Shown in pieces: positions 9,459-19,229 of a stretch of DNA of 64,000 nt. Within the stretch, counting starts at the first letter, position 1, and each line of letters opens with the position of its first letter. Below the pieces are notes generated by a model. It made no database searches and was not told where the DNA came from. It saw only the letters and a program-made list of their open reading frames with translations. Where the stretch lies: positions 62,001 to 126,000 of the forward strand of contig JADNYJ010000015.1 of NCBI GenBank assembly GCA_015501075.1, given 5' to 3'. The stretch comes from Gymnopilus junonius. Taxonomy: Eukaryota > Basidiomycota > Agaricomycetes > Agaricales > Galerinaceae. The translations under genes were made by a program, and so were the position numbers.

Positions 9459-12400
9459 ATGGATAGACCTGCCAAACGGCAATGCCTTCAACTGCAGAGA
9501 TTTCACAGTGACTGGGTCAGCCTGGAAGATGATGAAGGTGAGGATTTCATCCATGTCAGAGAAGGCAGTCTAGGTCGAAAAGGAAACCACGTTCGAATGT
9601 CTGTAATGTCTCACAAAGCGGAACGGGCCCTTGGAATGGATTCTTGGGGTGCAAGCAACATTTTGGCCAACACCCGACAGCACAGAGTTCATGTTAGACA
9701 TGACTGGAGATTTGTACGATGAAGCCTTGGAGGTGGATGTTTATGGATGAATTGCCCAGTCCAGAAGTAGCAGCAACCAAAAGCAAGCAGAAAATTAGCA
9801 AGATTTCGGTGCATCGGTCACTGCCCCACTCTGCTTTGATGTTGTTCGCTTTATCTAACTTGCTTCCTCCTAGGCGCGACCACATGTTGTATGGAAAGAG
9901 CAGTATCAACAAATTTTTCTGGATGAACTTCTTTGCTGGTCAGGCCGTGGAGACTTTCGAAGTGCCGAGCAGTGTCCTGACTGCTTGGCTCAGTCTGTCT
10001 CATCTCCTGCTCAGCCTGAATACCATTGCAAAGAATGCTTGGTCCCTGATTTGACTTGCAGCTCGTGTTGTGTCAGGAGGCACTGAGTCCATCCCTTCCA
10101 CCGAATAGAGGTATGTCTGCATCTGTGTTCTGTTTGCTAGCCAATAACCCAATTTTAATCCTTTACTTATGTCTAGAGATGGGATGGCCACAAATTTCTT
10201 ACCATCTCCCTCAAATCTTTAGGCCTCAAGCTGCAACTTAATCACGCCAGCTCATTCTGCGAAAACCCGATTCCAGTGCATACCAACATGCTCATTCTTC
10301 ATACCAACAGTATACATGATGTCACCATTTGCTACTGTGGATGTCCATGTGCTCTACCTCCCAATATCCAACTCCTTCGCCGCCAGCTTTACCCAGCTTC
10401 ACATATCAAAATCAAGACCTGCGCTTCATTCCAATTACTCGAACACCTCCACAAATTTGCCTTAACGATGAAGGCTTCCACTTACGACTTCTACTGGGCA
10501 CTCGAGAAGTTGACAACCAACACAGGAATGGGTGTCCCGAAATCATGCTACAAGCCGCTTTTCCAAATGATACTTCAATGGCACCACCTCAAGATGCTGA
10601 AGTGGGCTGGCAGAGCCAACGATCCCACCGGCGTCGATGGCATGAAAACTGGAGAGCTTGCTATACAATGTCCATCTTGCCCCCATCCAGGCATCAACCT
10701 GCCGGAAGATTGGGTGAACATGCCCGAAAAGCTCAAGTAAGTCCTGCCACTCTTTCGTGACCCCACTTCCTCTAAACATCTATAGATTTCTTTTCATGAT
10801 GATTATGTGTATGGATGCAAACTTTCACTTGAAGAACCAACTTGTATCCAATTACTCACAAGATCCAGGCCTTGGAGTTGGTTGGGCATACCTGGTGCCA
10901 CGTCAAGCCTATGAATCCTACTGTACTAAAACATTCAATTCGACAGGTCACGCATCACAGGCCTCCCTAAAATGATGAAATTTGGCAGTGGTCACGCCAA
11001 AATCCTCAAAAAATCGCCCGGAACGGGCTTCTGGAGCCCAAATTTGCTTACAAATCCATCAAAAATGTCCAAATTTGGTAATATGACGAAACAAAAAAGT
11101 GGTTTGGTCGGTCACAGGTCGGAGGGGGTGCCGAATTGAATGTTTTAGTACAGTATGTTTTGAGCAGAGCTAGCGATGAAGATGTAAGTCTTGTATTTGT
11201 TCAATTTGAGCTTGTTAATTGACAGCTATTTGTTTTTTCACAGATAAGCACTTGTGTCGGCTTTCAGGCACTGGCGAAAGCAAATTCCAAATTTTCAGTG
11301 GGCCTTAGATACACAGGTGTCAGTGCTGTGGTTTGTGGTCATTCGGAGATGATATTTCCATTGGGGGTTGGAAACTTGCAGAAAGGTGAGTGGTATGTGC
11401 TTCACCTGTATGTTTCAAGTGTGATCCTAACCACCTGATCCTAACCACCTTGATAGTTACGCAAATATGGACTATATCTTCGGTTCTGTTCTTCAATATG
11501 TCCTCGTCCTTCTTGTTCTCATCAGCTATGACATCGCTTGTCAATGGTTCACCAATCTTTTCTCATGTATCGACAACCACTGGCCCAATTCTATTAAACC
11601 TCGACCCAATACAACTCTGGTCCCCACTATTCCAAAACTTTATGAGCCCATGCACGAGCAGAAAGACCACCAAGTGTACTCTCTCAATCTTATCAAAGGC
11701 GTCAGCTTTTCCAACTGCGAATGCCCAGAACGAGTTTGGGCTCCTCACAATGCACTTTCAAACTCTACCAAAACCCAGGGTCCAGGATCTCATCAAGACA
11801 TTCTTGATGATCATTTCGGGTTTTGGAATTGGCTGAAGTACATTGGTTTAGGCTCTACATTGCTGCGGCAGTACAAAGCAGTGGTAGCTCAGCGCAACTT
11901 ACAGCAAGAAGGACATTGTGGATTAACGGCATCTTTGGATTCTGATCTTGTACAGAAGTGGGAGACGATGTGTCAGGATTGGGAGGCCGATAGTTTTCCA
12001 AGGAAGGCAGTGAATCCCTATCATTTGGATGATGCTTGTAAGTTTCTTTTCCCTTTGAAATGTCTTTATTGGATTCTAGCTCACATTTGAGTAGACATGT
12101 CCAAAGCTCAAATCAAGAAAGAGCTTGCAGAAGAAGAAGAGTGTAGAATTGCGGAAGGTGGTGTATCTTTGCATGAGACATTGGCGGCTGGCTTTATTCA
12201 AATGGGGCTGGACTTGGAGGAGGCGCAGTAAGTCTTAAATATCGCACTTTATGTTCTAAGCTGTGCTTACCCTTTACTAGATGTCATCTCAAGCGTTTAA
12301 ATGCGACCATTGCATCAAAAATCAGTACAACCCTTGGGGATGAACAAAGCATTACAGAGGAGCATAATAGCTTGCGCATTCAGTTGCGAGCTTGGGAGAA

Positions 12401-13547
12401 GCTTCTTCCTATATACATCCCTGGGCTTCTTCAATATGAAACCAACCTCTCGCGCTCTTCAGCCACATCACAAAAAGGGGAGAAGGGGTCAGACAAGCTG
12501 CAAGACACACTGGAGGGTAGTTCTTCAAACAAACCAGAAGATGCTGTGCTATGGCTACCTTCCCGCATACCAGCCCTCATTCATTCACAGGTCTGCCTGG
12601 CAGGCCTTCCAGAAATCGAAGAGCAGCTCTGAGGTGCCCAATGCATGGACTCATTATGAAAGCTCCGCCGAATCCTCTGAGTCAAAAGGTGCATGATCCA
12701 TTTCAAAAACAAGAACCTCTGTGGTCAACAAGATGGAACGCGCTCAAGATCTGTCATTGACTGCATTCATCTGAAGGCTCGGAATGCAGCAGATCGCTAT
12801 CGAGCATCTCGTGCTGCAAAGTTGGAGTTGGCAGGGCCAGGTAAATGGGAGGAGACATTTCGCCCTCTCAATGATGGTGACATTTGAGGGTATCAAGACC
12901 CCAACCACCTTCATCCAAAAGCAGGCTGTCCTGGAACATTGGAGGACAATCGTGCAGCTGGGCCTTCCACAGCACCCAACACCAGAGATAACCAAGAGTT
13001 CGAGCTGTTCAATGAAGTGTGGACACGGCATGATGGCACTGGTGAAACAAGGAGGACACTTTCATGGATTTGGTTGACTATCCCTTCGAACGATAGCGAG
13101 GAAGACAAAGACGATATATTAAGGGTTGAGTGGGCTAAGAGTCGAGCTAGAGCCACCAGGGCTACAGAGGAGGTCATGCTCCTTAAGGAGGAGATGCGTT
13201 GGGTCCTTGCTTTTCTGGAGTGGAAGTCGCGTTGGTGGCAGGATCGACAGTGTACGCGGACTGGTTTGGAGAAGAGTATGGTGGAAGGTGTCCAGGCCTT
13301 CGCTCTCAGACAGTCGAGCCTCCAATCACAACTTGCTGCTCACTTTCACAAACTTTGGAAGGCCCCATTGGAAGACTCTGAGAAGGAAGCAAGCAATGAT
13401 TCGCACACCACACCAGCCTCTCAGAAGGATACCGGTGACGATAATGATGACAACGATGACGATGATGATGACGATGCCGATGAGCAGCTGGAAGGAGGTC
13501 TGGACAATGATTGGGATGATAACATTTTAGAGGAGGAGGAAGACTGA
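9459..13547 (+). pseudogene. KDZ transposase with CxC2-like zinc cluster, inactivated
   Basis: Starts at the ATG at 9459 (MDRPAKRQCLQLQRF) and ends at the TGA at 13545-13547. An N-terminal Cys cluster (CPDC ... CKECLVPDLTCSSCC ... HPFHRI, about 9965-10105) is followed by HTNSIHDVTICYCGC and the helical block after it, as in CxC2-type KDZ proteins. The RNase H-fold core shows MDANFHL (first Asp, about 10814), DPGLGVGWAYLV, STCVGFQAL, ISYDIACQW (second Asp, about 11530) and DDHFGFWNWLKYIG. The C-terminus has a helical region, TLSWIW, and a D/E-rich acidic tail. Damage: a TGA at 10084-10086 in the zinc cluster, a frame break near 9750, a 233-bp MITE splitting the exon at 10920/11154, and frame breaks around 12760-12930. 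The product would excise and insert the element; this copy cannot make it intact. Confidence 0.85.
10921..11153. mobile_element. Tc1/mariner-like MITE inside the transposase exon
   Basis: Seen: 233 bp with terminal inverted repeats ctgtactaaaacattcaatt at the left and its reverse complement at the right, flanked by TA on both sides (10919-10920 and 11154-11155). Excision leaving one TA restores the transposase reading ...RQAYESY-VLSRASDED..., which then splices to ISTCVGFQAL. No coding capacity. The TA target and short inverted ends point to the Tc1/mariner superfamily. Confidence 0.9.
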
Positions 13548-15490
13548 TCATTGTATTGTAAATATCATACTACATTCGAGGCTATGGGCTGTATATTCAT
13601 TCAAATTCAAGTGAGTTCGTGGAGGGTATGCGCACCAAGGGCACAAAATATTTGCTAAGTCCCACTTATTCCTAAATAAGGCATGACATTGGAAAGATTG
13701 TACTTTTCGGACACCTTCCCGCTATGTTCCTGCCGTGAATTTTACATCACTAGATTCAGGAATGCGAGGAGAATATGTCTATCTAGTTTATTTAACAGTG
13801 GACTGACATTATCGAGGGGGAGGGCTCATGAAAGAAAGAAATCTAATTTTGGATATATTGTAGATGGGAATGTGCTGCGAGATGCAGTTAAGTGGTCACC
13901 TATCTTCCGTTAATTTTCCCTCCTTTCCTCCTACATTCATCCCATAAAAATTACATTGACGTGTTTGTAGCGATGTCTAGAAAACATTCATGTAGTCATT
14001 ACTGAAGGGGCACAATTGGTAAACAGAACCAGCACAAGATGAATGCAAATATCTATTTTTATCAAGCCTGGGAACCCCCCCTGCTGCAAACTCTGAAGCG
14101 ATCAATGATACCTTCAACATTGTTGACCTCATCTTTCCACCACCACCACCACTCCCTCCCATAGCCTCTCCTTTACCTCTGATGACCAGTACAACTTGAT
14201 GCACATCTCATCCTCCCTCACCAGTGAGAGTGAGCAGGAGGCCTGTTTATGCCGCCTCTGCTTAGCCACCCCTCACATGCAAGAGCGAGGACGGGGTAGT
14301 TTTCCCCCCCTCTTCCACCCTCCACTGCTCGCCCAACCGAGCTGGAGGCATTCCTGACTTGCTCCTCACCCTTTGTATACAAAATCAAGATGCCGCCCCT
14401 GCCGCCCACTGCCACCTCCCTCATTCATAAGATCGAGCTGGAGGCTGATTGGTACCGTTGCTGGCGGCCCCATCTCCTCCCCGCAACAGTTAGCTGGAGG
14501 TGCATGCCTCGTCTTTCTGATGACAATGACGGCCTTTCCACCTCTCTCATTTGCCATGCTCTGGGTCCTCGCATCTCCCCGTTGAGCAGATGTTTGTACC
14601 ACGGCCACTCCTTTTTCTCCTTTCAATGCCTAGCAGTCCTTTAGTCCTGTATTAGCCTGCCGCTCTTAGCCTAGTGTAATATAATGCTATGTAAAATGGT
14701 CACCTTAAGTAGCAAATAGTCATTTTTTTATTCGCAACCTCTAAATCATAAGAATACAATGGAAACATGCCCAATGCTGTGGGCAAAGTAACTTCAGCAG
14801 TCTAATGGCAAATTGTCCAAGCTTTTATAATGCTGACCAGTACTCTATACTACACAAATTGGTATCAATGGATTTGTATTTACCTCTAGATTCTGTATGT
14901 GCACTTAAAAATGGAGGGACAGATGAATTGAGCAGCCTGGAGGGCGAAAAGCTACTCTTTGACAAGAATTCTATTTATAACGCTCACACCCATGCTGCAC
15001 CGGAGTGCTATCCAAATGCTTTCATTGCTATGGATCCTTTCCTTTGCTCCATTCCTAACATATTTGGTATCAGGAGGTTTGTATTGACATCTAGATTATG
15101 AATATCTGCTTACATTTTAACAGGCAGGCAAATTGAAAGGAAGGGAAGGCAAAAAGCCAGAATTTGATTGAAAATCTATTAATAATGCTTACACCCACGC
15201 TGGTTTCCAGCATCGTCCAGCTGCCTGCATTTGCATGCGTCCCTTTCAGTGTTCTTCTGGAGGTGAAATTGGCTATATTTGACTTACATGAGCTTATTGA
15301 TTACAAATATGTAGGAAAAGTAAGAAGTAAAGGGTACCAGGGAATGAAAATTGCTGCCGCCTATTTCCAGCTGCCCATTTTGAGCCAGGCAATCCATTTT
15401 TGGATGCAGGATAATTGGTCTGAGGTGCCTGGCACCTGAATTTGGCTGGGAGATCCCAGGAATTAAAAATAGCAAGCCAGAACCAGCAAT
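13548..15490. other. Right subterminal region of the KDZ element, no supported gene
   Basis: This is nearly 2 kb between the transposase stop and the right inverted repeat. A C/T-rich stretch at about 14090-14640 has short proline-rich frames on the + strand that do not join into a gene. A short motif (acccaygctg with similar surroundings) recurs at about 14985 and 15195, hinting at a local duplication. I see nothing else. Confidence 0.4.
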
Positions 15491-16447
15491 GGAATGGACA
15501 TCAAATCTATGACATCATGGATTTGATGCTGTCCTGAGCTACATCCAAACCCATACCCCGCCATCCACCCTGTCCCGCCCTCCCTAGGGTGCGCAAACAC
15601 CTGAAATGGGTACAGAAAAATTGGGGGAACCCGTCAGATTTATCCGCACCCCGAACAGCGCCCCCGACAATGAGCTACAGCCCAAACAATGCCTGGGCAT
15701 TAAATCCCTGCACTGGCAGGCATTGTTTACATAACCCAGGCAATGCACAGCCATTAGTGATGTGCCGGCTCCGGCCTGAAGCCAGAAGCCGGGCCGGGCC
15801 AAGCCAAAATAGGCCGGGCCAAGCCGGGCCCTGAGGTTTGGCCTGGGAGGGCTTTTGGCCCGGCCCAGCATTTCTGAAAGCCAAAGCCAAGGGCCTGAGC
15901 CCCGGCTTTTGAGTGGTGACTGAGCCAAAAAAAAAGCGTTACAAAGGGTCAAATTTCGAACATTTCAATGAAGGTTCAGCAAATATTTATTTTAAAGCTC
16001 AGTTTGAAATCTGTGATGGCTTGCCGGATGTGGTGCAACCTGTTTGGTGAGCGTCGGAAACATCCAGCTGAGTTCCAATTTTGATCAAAACCTTCGTCAC
16101 TTTGCATCTCGAGCACATTTCAAGCCGTGGAAGGTTTAATATCATTCATTACTTTGTATATACAGTGCAGTGAGAGTTTTAATTCTTTAATATAGTATAT
16201 CAAATTACTTTAACACAATATTTCTTTGTATATGGTAAAAGCCCCGGCTTGGGCCAAAGCCGGGCCAAGCCAAGCCTGATTTTTGGCTTTTGGCCTGGCT
16301 CAAGGTTTGGGAAGGCCAAAGCCAGCTCAAGCCAAGCCAAAGCCGGGGCTTTCAGGCCAAGCCGGAGCCGGCACATCACTAACAGCCATAGGCCTGGGTA
16401 GTTGCCTGGATGGATGCATCAGGTAGGTTGGCAAGTTACCCAGGATT
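15491..16447 (-). repeat. Right terminal inverted repeat of the KDZ element, split by a hAT-type insertion
   Basis: 15491-15754 plus 16390-16447 is the reverse complement of 1096-1417. The join is exact when the 627-bp element and one 8-bp duplication are removed (cagccat then aggcctgggtag). Confidence 0.85.
15755..16381. mobile_element. Non-autonomous hAT-type element in the KDZ inverted repeat
   Basis: Seen: 627 bp, starting tagtgatgtgccggctccgg and ending with its reverse complement, flanked by an exact 8-bp duplication acagccat (15747-15754 and 16382-16389). Subterminal parts are packed with gccgggcc and aagcc motifs in both orientations; the middle is AT-rich. The TAGTG ends and 8-bp duplication identify the hAT superfamily. 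There is no transposase. Its ends differ from the element at 2219-2791, so it belongs to a separate family. Confidence 0.92.
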
Positions 16448-17437
16448 CATTCATGATTATAACAGCTATGGCTGCAAGTCCCACTCAACTACATTGGAAT
16501 GAGCGGCTGACAGAGGACATATGGAGGGACAGGGAGACCAAGCTGCAGGATGAGAAGCAGGAACTGCTGAGGCAGATCAACATCCTGACTCAGGCTCAAA
16601 ACAACAAGTGGTCAATGAACTTGACAACAACAATGCTGAATCAGAGCCCAAGAATGACACAGGACCTCAAACCAACAAAAAGCAATGTCTTCGAGAAGAT
16701 GAGTTCCCATGGTATTCCAATGAACTCATCACTCAGGCCATTCTCTGACCAGAGCTTCAACAAACTCAAAAAATCTTGCGAGTCTTCTCAAAGGACTTTG
16801 CAGCCACCAAATGCTTCCTCACAACCAGTCTCACTGTCCCTGACTTCCCAGACTCTGAGTGGGACAACATCTTATGAGGCCAGCCAGTCAACCTCAATGC
16901 CATCTTTTCAGCCATCAATGCCACTGCTCCATCGTATGAGGTCTCTGAATCTCTTGGACCATATGAGGTCAAGTTCACCAGCTCCTCATCGGCCTCAAAA
17001 AAGGTCCAGAATCTTGGAGACTGGGTCATGGCTTGGGGACAGGTTGTCCGAGCCACTGTGTTCACCTTCCCCCATTCAACATTGTGAACGCGAGCTCCAT
17101 GAGTATGGCAACTTCATCACCTGGCACTTCGGTGCCATCCACTATTCCAAAGCCCAATGGGTCATTGCTTTTGATGAGGCTATCTGAACCTTTGTCAGAT
17201 CTCGCAATGACCTCCTCCTTACTGACTACACTAGCTTTGAACACCTCAAAATCACTTGTCTCTCATTGTATGGATCACATGCACCTTACCAAAACCCAAA
17301 GCCATCAAATGCGAAGAGGTTGAGTGCACCACATGAGAAGAGCCAATATAGTGGAGGACATTGCAAGTACCAACATACATAAGTGTAATAGGTGCCACAA
17401 GGGAGGACACACTGAGCCCAACTGCAACACCACCTGA
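16448..17437 (+). pseudogene. gag-like gene of the DIRS element, 3' part with CCHC zinc knuckle
   Basis: Continuation of the gene cut by the KDZ element. An open frame (MAASPTQLHWNERLTEDIW...) runs to a TGA at about 17187 and includes a charged coiled-coil-like stretch and ELHEYGNFITWHF. Past that stop and a frame change, DLLLTDYTSFEHL and CNRCHKGGHTEPNC (about 17378-17420) follow. The latter is a perfect CX2CX4HX4C nucleic-acid-binding knuckle, placed at the C-terminus as in DIRS ORF1 proteins. Stops make it non-functional. Confidence 0.65.
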
Positions 17438-17599
17438 GTCATTGGTTGGTGCTCATCTGCAGTTCCATTGTTCTCTCTTTGATTCTTCCTCTGACACTCC
17501 TTTATCACCAGTCCTTCGCTATACATATACTGCTCATCCTCTCCCCTCTCCTCCTGATGCTGTCTCCTCTGATCCTTTGACTCAATCAACTATTCATAA

Positions 17600-19190
17600 T
17601 AACCCAGACTTATTCAAAATAGTTACACCAATCAATGTTGACACCTTTCAAACTTATTTAGCTTCACATCCAAATCATCAGTTTGTTGATTCTATCTGTG
17701 ATGGTCTTAGGCATGGTTTTTGGCCAGGAGCTTCTGCTCTGGGGCCAGACTATCCTGTCATTGTAGATGAATCCAACCATTGTCCACCACAATCTTCTTC
17801 TGATGAGCTCTTCATTTTACAGCAATGTGATACTGAGGTTGCATTAGGTAGGTTTTCCCATTCGTTTGGGCCACAGCTTCTTCCTCGCATGGTTAGCATG
17901 CCTATCCATGCAGTACCAAAACCAGCTGGAGGCCTATGAATGGTTGCAAACCACTCTGCTGGACCTCATGCCCTGAACTCACTCATCCCTCGAAGTGTGA
18001 TTTGTGGACCACTGCTTGATACTCTTAAAGACCTTGGTAATACCTTGTTGTGCTTCTGTGAAGAGCATGGAGATATTCCTTTGGTTTTATTTAAGTCAGA
18101 TGTGAAAGGTGCCTACTGCCTCATGCCAGTTTGCTTTGAGTGGCAACTCAAGCAAATCAATACTATCAATGGTCTTCATCATGTTGGTTCAGCTATAACT
18201 TGGATTGATTTTATTGCCTTGGTTATATGGATTGCTGTTTTTATTAAGCTCATTGATGACCTCTTTGACTATTCTGATGATGCATTTAGCTTTGAGATTG
18301 AAGGCCACATGTTATGGTATGAGCCTTACTCAAAGTTCTTTCTAGCAAAGCAAACATGCCTTCTCTCCCTCTGGGATGAACTAGGCATTCCTCATGAAGA
18401 AAAGAAGCAAATTTTTAGTAGTGTCATCACTATTATTGGCTTTGAGGTTGATGTAAATAAGATGACCTTTTTCTCCTCCAAGGCTGATCTTCTGCAAGCT
18501 ATTGATACTTTTCTTCATGGCATCAAATTCTCACTTTCAGTACCAGAGTCTTACTGGTCACATCAATTGGGCTTTCAATGTCTTTCCTCTCCTCATCCTG
18601 GTCTATGTAATATCTATTTCAAAATTGGTGGGAGACCAATCCTAACTCTTTCCATTACATGAATAATGCAATGAAAGCTGACCTTCCTGGCTTGCTCACC
18701 ACATTTCTAACTCATCTGGTGTATATGTCCTTAACTCTCATGCTTGGGATATCAAAAAGCCAGACATTGCTGTTTTCTGTGATGCCTGCCTCTCTGGCAT
18801 GGGCTTTTGGTTTCCTAACCTTAAGCTTGGCTTTTATACCCAATCACTTTCCCTCTTGCTGAAGAAAAATCTATCTTCTTGAGGAATTTGTGTTGCTTCT
18901 GCTATTTATTCCCTTAAAGATCACCTTCCTCTCTCTACCGTCATATATTCAGACAGCATGAATATGGTCACATTTTCAATACCCTTAAAGCTGCGCCTTC
19001 TTTTAATCCTATCCTGACTTGTTCCATCAATGAGATTATTAAATACTCATATGATGTTGAGTTCTTCATGTATGGTGTTGACAATACTGTTGCTGATGCT
19101 CTTTCTCATGGGCACTTTAATGTTGCCCTTGCCCTTGTCCGGGCCTTAAAATTTCAGACTTCACACCCCTCGGGATGTGCTGGGGTCATT
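17600..19190 (+). pseudogene. DIRS reverse transcriptase / RNase H region, broken
   Basis: One reading frame shows INVDTFQTYLASHPN, GFWPGASALG and ALGRFSHSFGPQLLPRM, then SMPIHAVPKPAGGL before a TGA at about 17938. It resumes in the same frame as NHSAGPHALNSLIP, LFKSDVKGAYCLMP (first catalytic Asp) and LFDYSDDAFSFE (the YxDD box), then GFEVDVNKMTF. After frame changes, CDACLSGMGFWF (about 18785-18820) marks an RNase H-like part. The order and motifs fit DIRS-type polymerases, which copy the element's RNA into circular DNA. At least one stop and several frame breaks inactivate it. Confidence 0.8.
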
Positions 19191-19229
19191 AAAAAATGAT
19201 TTCCCTGTCTGCTGGGTCCCGGCAGCCCC

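Larger units (their letters stand above)
1096..16447 (+). mobile_element. KDZ (Kyakuja-Dileera-Zisupton) DNA transposon with passenger genes, nested in the DIRS element
   Basis: Seen: an approximately 320 bp sequence at 1096-1417 recurs inverted at 15491-16447, once a 627 bp hAT-type insertion is removed from the right copy. Both outer ends begin aatcctgggtaacttgcc read inward. Inside lies a KDZ transposase (9459-13547). The outer flanks on both sides are gag-like DIRS sequence, so the element landed in that gene. No clean target duplication can be read at the borders (left flank gatgcatc, right flank cattcatg), so it has decayed or the exact ends are off by a few bases. The element is 15.35 kb, or about 13.9 kb without later insertions. 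Known: KDZ elements are large, expanded in Agaricomycetes and often carry other genes, including TET/JBP dioxygenases. I recognise no TET/JBP domain here. Confidence 0.8.

Noticed and set aside
14218..14640. Overlapping frames on both strands in the right part of the KDZ element
   Set aside because: C/T-rich low-complexity sequence gives long frames on both strands. None has a recognisable domain or splice partners.
1096..16447. Interpreting the inverted 320-bp copies as two solo LTRs
   Set aside because: They are inverted, not direct, lie exactly at the borders of gag-like sequence and enclose a KDZ transposase, so terminal inverted repeats of one DNA transposon explain them better.
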